64,000 nucleotides of DNA from Lachnospiraceae bacterium (GTDB lineage Bacteria; Bacillota; Clostridia; Lachnospirales; Lachnospiraceae): the NCBI GenBank assembly GCA_910576385.1, contig CAJTIR010000005.1, positions 1 to 64,000 on the forward strand, written 5' to 3'. The first letter of the stretch is position 1. Every line of letters begins with the position of its first letter. Shown here piece after piece: positions 18,572 to 25,684 of this stretch. The translations under genes were made by a program, and so were the position numbers. The notes below the pieces were generated by a model. That model was not told where the DNA came from and ran no database searches. It saw only the letters and a list, made by a program, of their open reading frames with translations.

Positions 18572-19639
18572 CTATTCTGACTTAAAAATCCAGTGCTGCT
18601 GAATCTGGTAGCTGATTAAAAACAAAATCGTATCTACAATTATTTTTACCACAGTATCTGCAAATGGAATCACATTTATCAGCACTGTTACTAGTTTTGC
18701 AGATATCAACATCTGTACTGCTGCCAAGCAGTAATATTTCAAGATCTGCACTCCTATTTTACCGCTGGTTTGAAATACCACCTTGCGATTCATGGTAAAA
18801 TTAAAAATAGAAGAACAAATTCTTGCGGCCACTGTCGCCCAAAAGATCCGCTCTGACTGAGGCAGCTTTGTAAATACAAAATAATTTAGTACCGAAAACA
18901 CCAATACATCCAAGAGAAAAGAACTGAGTGAAAAAAGGGTAAACAACAAAAAACGCTTTAGCATCACTGCATAGATTTTCACCGAATCGACAACTGGCCG
19001 AAAATGCGTTCCCGCATTTTCTTCCATATAAATCGTTTTAATTGGAATTTCTTTGATGGGAATCTTACTTCTCACTATGGTAATCAACATCTCTGTCTCA
19101 TATTCATAGCGTTCCCCACTGACCTGCAGCATTAATTCCAGATGGGACAGTGGAATCCCACGCAGTCCAGTCTGGGTATCTGAAATCCATTTCCCATATA
19201 ATAAGCGAAATACACGGCATGTCAAAAGATTCCCAAAACGGCTCTTGGGAGGTACATTCTCACCCAACAAATCTCTGCATCCCAGTATAAGGCTTGTCTC
19301 ATCCATAACTTCTGAGATCCGGCAGACATCTTCTATATGGTGCTGACCATCCGAATCTACTGTGATTACACCAAAAAGCTGCCATTTTTTTGCCTGCTGC
19401 CGACAAAAAGAAAAGGCGGTTTTTAACGCCCGTCCTTTTCCAAAATTCTGCTCATGGTGCAATACTGTCACCTCTTCGAAGTTATCTAATTGTGTAAAAA
19501 CAGCCCCATATTTCGCATCGCTGCCATCATCAACTACCACAATATGGGAAAAACCGTGCCTTATACAATCCTTTACATAAGCAAATAATGTTTCTTCTGG
19601 GTTTAATGCAGGAATAATCAGCGCAACCTGTCCTCTCAT
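18572..19639 (-). CDS. Glycosyltransferase family 2 fused to a GtrA-like membrane domain
   Basis: A 355-residue protein and last gene of the exosortase locus. The N-terminal part (about 1-225) is a GT-A glycosyltransferase resembling polyprenyl-phosphate sugar synthases (ALIIPALNPEET, VVVDDGSDA, VDSDGQH, DTQTGLRG). The C-terminal part has four hydrophobic helices (about 228-350), with FNFTMNRKVVF marking a GtrA domain. It probably makes a lipid-linked sugar and helps move it across the membrane. An upstream in-frame ATG would overlap the previous gene, but AGGAGG sits six bases before the ATG at 19639. Its sugar is unknown. Confidence 0.85.
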   Translation of the reverse strand: MRGQVALIIPALNPEETLFAYVKDCIRHGFSHIVVVDDGSDAKYGAVFTQLDNFEEVTVLHHEQNFGKGRALKTAFSFCRQQAKKWQLFGVITVDSDGQHHIEDVCRISEVMDETSLILGCRDLLGENVPPKSRFGNLLTCRVFRLLYGKWISDTQTGLRGIPLSHLELMLQVSGERYEYETEMLITIVRSKIPIKEIPIKTIYMEENAGTHFRPVVDSVKIYAVMLKRFLLFTLFSLSSFLLDVLVFSVLNYFVFTKLPQSERIFWATVAARICSSIFNFTMNRKVVFQTSGKIGVQILKYYCLAAVQMLISAKLVTVLINVIPFADTVVKIIVDTILFLISYQIQQHWIFKSE

Positions 19640-19649
19640 TTCTGTCCTC

Positions 19650-20132
19650 CTACCAATCTTCTTTTCGATCACTGATAATTTGATCTACCACATACTCAAC
19701 TACTCCAGAAATCTGTTTTGACTGCATTTTGCCAATTTGATCAATAAATTCTGGCTCATTGCGATGGCTTACGATATAACTTCTGGTTGGCGTTTCGCTA
19801 CCCTCTAAAGATACTAATTCGCCCCCATTTTCTCTTAATAACTCCCGTAAATCATCATTAAACTGGTCTGTCACATTCTCAATCGTTGGCACAACAACAT
19901 CAAATGGCTCAATGGTATTTAAAATCTGGTTCTGGTACTTTTCCAGATATTGCTCAATCAACATCTCAAATTTGCGAAATTCCACAAACTGATCGCCAGC
20001 AACGACAATTGTGATCACAAACTCCCAGGTATGAGGATGCGTCTGTCCCTGACGTCCATTGATGATAATATAATGGTTCATATTTAGATACGATTTCAAA
20101 CGGTATTCCCGATACAACTTTTCTCTTCTCAT
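19650..20132 (-). CDS. 6-pyruvoyl-tetrahydropterin-synthase-like protein B of the exosortase-G locus
   Basis: A 160-residue protein with the fold signature of 6-pyruvoyl tetrahydropterin synthase. The putative zinc ligands H20, H32 and H34 (NMNHY ... THPHTWEF) are kept, as are VPTIENVTDQF and GSETPTRSYIV near the end. The catalytic Cys between the first His and the HxH, and the Asp-His of the DHxxLN motif (here YQNQILN), are not evident, so normal pterin chemistry is doubtful. Proteins of this kind are known to accompany XrtG in Firmicutes, role unknown. The ATG at 20132 overlaps the preceding stop codon (ATGA), so it is translationally coupled. Confidence 0.8.
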   Translation of the reverse strand: MRREKLYREYRLKSYLNMNHYIIINGRQGQTHPHTWEFVITIVVAGDQFVEFRKFEMLIEQYLEKYQNQILNTIEPFDVVVPTIENVTDQFNDDLRELLRENGGELVSLEGSETPTRSYIVSHRNEPEFIDQIGKMQSKQISGVVEYVVDQIISDRKEDW

Positions 20133-21196
20133 TGCACAGCCACCGCCTTCCAAAATTTGTCAAACTGAGATTTATAACTGTTCATATTATCTACACAATA
20201 CAAATTTCCCAGACCACGCACATTCCAATTCTCCAGGGAATCAATGATCTTATTGCTGATCTCCTGATCATATCTGACAAATATCAACACAACTAACCGT
20301 TCATCCATTGAAAAACGCAGCACATGATTATCTAGTACTACTTGCATATGCTCAAAAAATTCATCGCGCGCTTCCAGTGATTCTGTCTCAAAGACTGCAA
20401 AATGCAGCGGATAAACATTTTTCTGATCGAGCGTCTCCAGAAATTCGTCCAACACGGTATTTTTAAATACATGTTTACTGGCGCTGAAAGCATATTCCCG
20501 CTTTAACTGCTCATCCAAGAGCGCAATCTGCTGATTTTGCCAGATAATATGCTCTTCCTGCTTGTCAATATGATCTTCCTGTCTGCGGATCTTGCGTGAC
20601 ATCACCATACTCAAAATGACCAGCAACGCCAATACAATAGAAAGAATAATAATAATTGAGTTTTTACATTCCAATAAAATATTATCTTCTAAAATTACTT
20701 TGTCATATGTCAACAGACAGATTCGATACTGCTCTCCCTGCCAATTAAAAATCATGCCTGAAGCAATAAAACGATCTTTATCCAAATATATGATTTTGTG
20801 ATCTACCTGATTGACCGCCAAACCATTCATAAAATCCGAAGCCGTTTCGGTGGCATAATAGGTGCCGTCTGTAAAACCTTTATAACGGTTTGTCTCTGTG
20901 ACACTCTTTACAAACAAGATCGAATCCCCTTTGCTCAAGGTCCAATATCTGCTTGCAGTGGCGTCCAAAGAGCTGATAATCTCTGTGATATCATCCTCTG
21001 TCGCATCTTTGCCAAGACGGTTGATCTGCCCCAAAATAACATTTACATATCCATCTTGCTCAGAACCATAAATCTCCAAAAATCTTGTCTCATAACTGCT
21101 CAACTGGTATACAATAAACACATCTGATGCAATTGCAAAAAATATCACAACCAGCGTTATCATAAAAAAATTAAATCTTCGTTTCATAAACCCCAT
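20129..21196 (-). CDS. Membrane protein with extracytoplasmic sensor region and degenerate GGDEF-like tail
   Basis: A 355-residue protein. It has a helix at about 9-31, an extracytoplasmic region to about 183, a second helix at about 185-207, a predicted coiled coil at about 210-245 (RRQEDHIDKQEEHIIWQNQQ) and a cytoplasmic alpha/beta tail. The tail (FAVFETESLEARDEFFEHMQ, LRFSMDERLVVLIFVRYD) is reminiscent of the beta-hairpin part of GGDEF domains but lacks the GGDEF signature, so a cyclase is unlikely. The layout suggests a sensor or scaffold for the locus. It lies 4 bp after the glycosyltransferase and overlaps the next gene. The assignment to a family is tentative. Confidence 0.6.
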   Translation of the reverse strand: MGFMKRRFNFFMITLVVIFFAIASDVFIVYQLSSYETRFLEIYGSEQDGYVNVILGQINRLGKDATEDDITEIISSLDATASRYWTLSKGDSILFVKSVTETNRYKGFTDGTYYATETASDFMNGLAVNQVDHKIIYLDKDRFIASGMIFNWQGEQYRICLLTYDKVILEDNILLECKNSIIIILSIVLALLVILSMVMSRKIRRQEDHIDKQEEHIIWQNQQIALLDEQLKREYAFSASKHVFKNTVLDEFLETLDQKNVYPLHFAVFETESLEARDEFFEHMQVVLDNHVLRFSMDERLVVLIFVRYDQEISNKIIDSLENWNVRGLGNLYCVDNMNSYKSQFDKFWKAVAVQ

Positions 21197-21200
21197 TCAC

Positions 21201-22565
21201 CTACTCGTAATTGACTGCCTTGCGTGCCTTCTGTAATAAATTCATAGGTTTCTTTGCCTCAGTCTTTAATTCTTCCTCAAAATCTCTTCGCTCATCCGTC
21301 AACGTGCGTGTCTTCCATGCACTATCTGTATTGATACTGTTAATTACACCTGCAAAACGGATAAAAAATACCATAAGATTAAACAGGGGAAGCAGCGGCA
21401 CAACATACCAATGCCTGCGATAGTATTTCTTCATACTTGGAAACTCATCCAAATATCCCACCGTTGAAAAAAAGTACAAATATCCGCTGATAATATACAA
21501 AAGAAAAATCAATCCTGTAGAAAGCAGTATCACCTTGGCCGAATAATTCATACACATCAAACAAAACAAGGCAAGATACCAAATCAACCTGGGAAATGCA
21601 AACGTATGGTCATACATCAGCGTTCGCACCATCACATTGGTAAACATCTTATGCACCCGCAGATCCTTCTCCAAAAATTGATGAGATACTTCTAAACTGC
21701 CGCGCTGCCAACGCTGCCGCTGCGTATAAAGCTTATTGACTCCCTCAATCGGATCTACACAAAAAATCGCATTTTCACAGATATGCACCTTGATGTGCTG
21801 TAAATAACGCATCTGGAAAGTAATGTTAGTATCTTCACAGATGGTATCTGTATTATAAAGCTGTGATTTGAGCACTGCAGACTTGCGAAATGCCGAAAAT
21901 GCCCCAGAAAGCGTATAAATGGAATTTGTCTCAGAAGCATAATTACGCCCTGCCAAAAATGCCTGTGCGTATTCCATAAATTCCATTTTCCGCAAAAGCC
22001 GCGCCAAAATACCTTTATATTCCTCAATCTGTTCTGGCATGATCAGAATCGCTCCTGTCATACAATCCACATCTGGACATGCTTCAAATTTGCGCACCAT
22101 ATTACTGATCGCATGCGGTTCAAATTGTCCATCACTGTCAACATGAATAATGTATTTTCCATCTGCATTAAATAATGCCAGATTTAAGGCACGGGATTTG
22201 CCCTGCCTGGCATTGAGCCACTGCATCAACAAATCTGGATACATCTCCTGACATTTGGTATAGACATGAAAAGAATCATCTCTCCCCTGATTATTAACCA
22301 AAAATATCCGCATCTTATCATTGGGATAATCACTGTCATTGATTGACTGAATACATTCCTGCAAAGAATCCTGTGAATTATATACTGGAATAATTAAAGT
22401 AATCTCTGGCCAGATAAACGGATCCCCATAATAACGAGGAAACAATTTCTTTTTTACCAAAATTAGATAACTCCCCAGAGAGGGAATAATCTCCATAATT
22501 AAAGGAATGATAATCCATGCCGCCCAAAACAAGATCGAATTAAAAAAACTACTAATGACTGTCAT
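21201..22565 (-). CDS. Exosortase-G-associated processive-type glycosyltransferase
   Basis: A 454-residue membrane glycosyltransferase family 2 protein. It has an N-terminal helix (about 10-35), a GT-A domain (ITLIIPVYNSQDSL, VDSDGQFEPH, ICEDTNITFQMRY) and a QRQRWQRG motif (QxxRW), followed by helices at about 310-410. The QxxRW motif is characteristic of processive synthases such as cellulose, hyaluronan or poly-GlcNAc synthases, so a repeating polymer is plausible. A distinct clade of these enzymes is known to sit beside XrtG. An upstream start at 22616 would overlap xrtG by 65 bases; the ATG at 22565 overlaps by 14 and is preferred. Confidence 0.87.
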   Translation of the reverse strand: MTVISSFFNSILFWAAWIIIPLIMEIIPSLGSYLILVKKKLFPRYYGDPFIWPEITLIIPVYNSQDSLQECIQSINDSDYPNDKMRIFLVNNQGRDDSFHVYTKCQEMYPDLLMQWLNARQGKSRALNLALFNADGKYIIHVDSDGQFEPHAISNMVRKFEACPDVDCMTGAILIMPEQIEEYKGILARLLRKMEFMEYAQAFLAGRNYASETNSIYTLSGAFSAFRKSAVLKSQLYNTDTICEDTNITFQMRYLQHIKVHICENAIFCVDPIEGVNKLYTQRQRWQRGSLEVSHQFLEKDLRVHKMFTNVMVRTLMYDHTFAFPRLIWYLALFCLMCMNYSAKVILLSTGLIFLLYIISGYLYFFSTVGYLDEFPSMKKYYRRHWYVVPLLPLFNLMVFFIRFAGVINSINTDSAWKTRTLTDERRDFEEELKTEAKKPMNLLQKARKAVNYE

Positions 22566-23148
22566 ACCGGAAACTTCCCACCTTTTGCTTGATAATCTGC
22601 GGTTTCGTAAATACATAGAAATATATCACAACGGACAATGCATAAAATACTAGCCTGCCCACATAGGTATGGGCGATAAAATACGTATCGATTCCCCCAA
22701 AATAAATCATCAGACAAATAATTGTGATACGCAGTGCATTTGCCAGTACCATTGCAATTACCCCCAAAACACCGACACAAAATCGCTCATACACTGTGTA
22801 AACACGATAAAAAATCAGCAGAGACAAATAGGCGATAATCTCTATGATACCAGAACACTCAAAATCAATTTTTAAGGAAATTGCCCCTACCGATGATTCT
22901 ACAAAAATCACACCATATTTATAATGAGCGCTGTACATATCAGCAATCTTACCAGGAAGACTTGCCAACAATGCCACAATCCGCGCCAAAGGCTGTGTCA
23001 GCACTGGCTCTAAAAATACCAGCATTAAGATAAATGCACCAGCACTCCCAATCAAAAAATGCCAGAAATTCAGCTTACTCTTATTGAGAATATGCAAAAT
23101 AAATAACCAGATCAACAGCCCAATCAAACCTGCTATATACTTTAACAT
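22552..23148 (-). CDS. xrtG: Exosortase XrtG
   Basis: A 198-residue polytopic protein with about six helices that matches the exosortase/archaeosortase fold. The catalytic triad is visible: Cys98 in FECSGIIEI, Arg140 in ANALRITII and His160 in FIAHTYVGR. Exosortases are predicted transpeptidases that cut a C-terminal signal and transfer the protein to a cell-surface acceptor. XrtG is the class found in Gram-positive bacteria beside a dedicated glycosyltransferase and pterin-synthase-like proteins, all of which are present here. It lies 4 bp after the large membrane protein and overlaps the glycosyltransferase, so it is co-expressed with them. Its substrate is probably the protein at 25685-27952. 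Confidence 0.93.
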   Translation of the reverse strand: MLKYIAGLIGLLIWLFILHILNKSKLNFWHFLIGSAGAFILMLVFLEPVLTQPLARIVALLASLPGKIADMYSAHYKYGVIFVESSVGAISLKIDFECSGIIEIIAYLSLLIFYRVYTVYERFCVGVLGVIAMVLANALRITIICLMIYFGGIDTYFIAHTYVGRLVFYALSVVIYFYVFTKPQIIKQKVGSFRYDSH

Positions 23149-23152
23149 TTGT

Positions 23153-25612
23153 TTACTCCACTTCCTTCTTAGAATTGTGCAGCCGCGACCGCATACTTAA
23201 CGTGTAACCCCAAATCAGGAATGCCGCCGCTATGCTGACTGCAATCCCCTGTATCAGATAAGGATAAGTCAGTGAAATTACTGTCCTACCTGCCTTAACA
23301 AACGTCAAATGATTCTCTGAATAAATCTCCTGATCGGCTGCAAAACTGTCATGGTAGGCAAGTCCAGTATTCACATCATCCCTGTCAATGTCAATCGTAA
23401 TATCATCTGGAGCATACTGAATCGTATATGGCACAATCTTACGCTTTGGCAATTCATTAGAACTTAAATCCATTGCACGATCCAATAATGCGCCTACTCC
23501 TTCATCTCTCGTTAAACTGTAGTAATACGTAAGATTCAATCCAATTACCACAATATTATCATTTTTCACAGTTCCATAAAACGGCAGATCCCATTCCACA
23601 TCATTCACAGTACCCCAGACATCATCCAGACCATCCACATATACCGTACTCCATTCTCGATATCCATCTGGAAATAAGTCTGTCTCTAAGATTCCGTCAA
23701 TGGTTTTTAAATCTGGATATCCCTGTGAAAATGAAACTGCATTACAGATTACACCCAAAAAACTTTGATTTTGACTGCCTCTGTCATCTGGGATTCCGTC
23801 TGCAGCAATCACAATATGAACCCCTGATTCACTTAAATCTGTAATCAGTTTTTCTGCTGCTGCTTTGTCATCATAAGTAAAACCTGCAAGATAAATCAAA
23901 TCATAGGCTGATAATTCCTCAAATGTAAATTCGTTTAAATTAGTTCTCTCTGTCTCCTCGACAATCGGAAACTGCCTGGAAATCCCTGGAGCCGCCGTAC
24001 CAATACCAATTGCACGATATTTTGTGACGGTTCCCCAATTCCCATCAACATCCAATTTATAGAAACGATATCCATCATTATAATCTACCAGCCGGTAGCC
24101 AACGCGGGAAGCTGCCTCATCCATTTCTTCCACTGGAGAATTAACCAAATCCTCAACAATTGCCAAACGCACAACCACGGTATCATTGCCCATCTCCAGA
24201 CAGCGGTCAAACATATACAGATAATTTCCTTCCTCCAAAGAACGGTCAATCTGTTTAAAATTTGTCGCTGTGGTACAGGACTGCCATGCCGCCCCATAGG
24301 TCGTGGCCACTGGTTCCCCATAACCAGTCATCAGATAGGCACTCATGGCATCTAGCGCACTCTCGTCCACCAGCGCCAGACGCTGCCTTGTCATCTCCTT
24401 TGCCTCGCCAATCAAAGTCCAGTCTGAATATTCCGCCATGATCTGATCTGGCGTCTTACCAGACTGATTTCCCAAAACCAACTGCAGGGAAGGCAGTGCA
24501 TCCAAGATTAATAATGCCGCAAAAAATACAATCCATCCCTTTTTTAAAGTGTCCCAGATTAGAAAACTAAACAAAAGCATACACAAACCTATGGATATAA
24601 AACGAAGCATCCACAGAAATTGTCCTCCCGGCAGTTTTGACAACAAAAGGTATAATGTATTTGATGTACAGATCAATATGATAATTCCTGTCCAAAATCC
24701 AGGCATAGATTTCTTTTTGCTTAAGAATACCCCAAAAATACACAATAACAGCGCTGCCAAACCAAAATAAAAATGGATACATCCAAATTGAAAACGTGCC
24801 ATAGGATTAATGGAAAGCCACAAGCTCTGGAAAAAACCGGCCATAATTTCCGAACTGTCTGTCGAGGTAATTCCGCCAATCAGAGAAGGCACCAACCAGA
24901 CACCAATCAACATATAGCCCAAGAGAAGGGCAAAGAGAGCCTGTAGGCTGCGATGCCATTCACGGCGAATGACTGCATCAATAATAAAATATATTAAAAA
25001 TGCAATTAAAATCATCCCTGCATAGCCAGAATGACAGAGTGATGTCAGGGCAAAACACAGGGAAATTTTCGGTAATGTCTGCCAGCATTGCTCCTGGAGA
25101 TACTCATACACCCAATACATCAACAATGGCAAAATTACAATACAAATGGAACGCGGCAGATTGCCTTCATAAAACAATGCAATCAAATTGTTGGGCATAA
25201 AAAACCATAAAATACCCACAAAAGCTCCAAAAAATGGACGTTTCACTTTATAGCCCACATAAAGCCAGGAAATCGCCCCTACAAAAAAAATAAACATTAC
25301 AAACACCAGAAAACCGCTCATTGGATCCCCGCCGCCAAAAAATTGGCAGAGCGCCAGCACATAGACGGGAAGCGGCGCCCAGTAGCGCATCATTTCTACG
25401 CCATTATACCACAGCGGATCAAAAATTGGCCACCAATCCCCATCACAAATTGCCTGATATAATACATCCCCCTTATAGAGATGGCACAAGGTATCTATTC
25501 CACATGGATATTGCCCATTATTCCCTACAAGCTTTGCCACTCCATATGCCAATAAAGCATAAAGAATGGGCATGATTAAAATCAGATAATATGACCTACT
25601 TCTGTCTTTCAA
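23153..25612 (-). CDS. Large polytopic membrane protein of the exosortase-G locus (PTPS-related membrane family)
   Basis: An 819-residue protein with about twelve helices in the first 370 residues, a large external domain (about 390-780) and a final helix near 785-807 with a basic end. The N-terminal loop GIDTLCHLYKGDVLYQAICD and the WWPIFDPLWYNG segment resemble polytopic lipid-linked-sugar (GT-C-like) transferases and the family annotated as 6-pyruvoyl-tetrahydropterin-synthase-related membrane protein. A role in moving sugars from lipid carriers to the external product is inferred. Translation starts at TTG (25612), supported by GGAGG eight bases upstream; the ATG at 25619 is in another frame and stops after seven codons. 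Confidence 0.75.
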   Translation of the reverse strand: MKDRSRSYYLILIMPILYALLAYGVAKLVGNNGQYPCGIDTLCHLYKGDVLYQAICDGDWWPIFDPLWYNGVEMMRYWAPLPVYVLALCQFFGGGDPMSGFLVFVMFIFFVGAISWLYVGYKVKRPFFGAFVGILWFFMPNNLIALFYEGNLPRSICIVILPLLMYWVYEYLQEQCWQTLPKISLCFALTSLCHSGYAGMILIAFLIYFIIDAVIRREWHRSLQALFALLLGYMLIGVWLVPSLIGGITSTDSSEIMAGFFQSLWLSINPMARFQFGCIHFYFGLAALLLCIFGVFLSKKKSMPGFWTGIIILICTSNTLYLLLSKLPGGQFLWMLRFISIGLCMLLFSFLIWDTLKKGWIVFFAALLILDALPSLQLVLGNQSGKTPDQIMAEYSDWTLIGEAKEMTRQRLALVDESALDAMSAYLMTGYGEPVATTYGAAWQSCTTATNFKQIDRSLEEGNYLYMFDRCLEMGNDTVVVRLAIVEDLVNSPVEEMDEAASRVGYRLVDYNDGYRFYKLDVDGNWGTVTKYRAIGIGTAAPGISRQFPIVEETERTNLNEFTFEELSAYDLIYLAGFTYDDKAAAEKLITDLSESGVHIVIAADGIPDDRGSQNQSFLGVICNAVSFSQGYPDLKTIDGILETDLFPDGYREWSTVYVDGLDDVWGTVNDVEWDLPFYGTVKNDNIVVIGLNLTYYYSLTRDEGVGALLDRAMDLSSNELPKRKIVPYTIQYAPDDITIDIDRDDVNTGLAYHDSFAADQEIYSENHLTFVKAGRTVISLTYPYLIQGIAVSIAAAFLIWGYTLSMRSRLHNSKKEVE

Positions 25613-25684
25613 TGCCCATTCCTCCTATTTCCTATATTCTCTTTCCAAACTCTGCTGCCATAGGCATATCAATAATAGTTCTGC

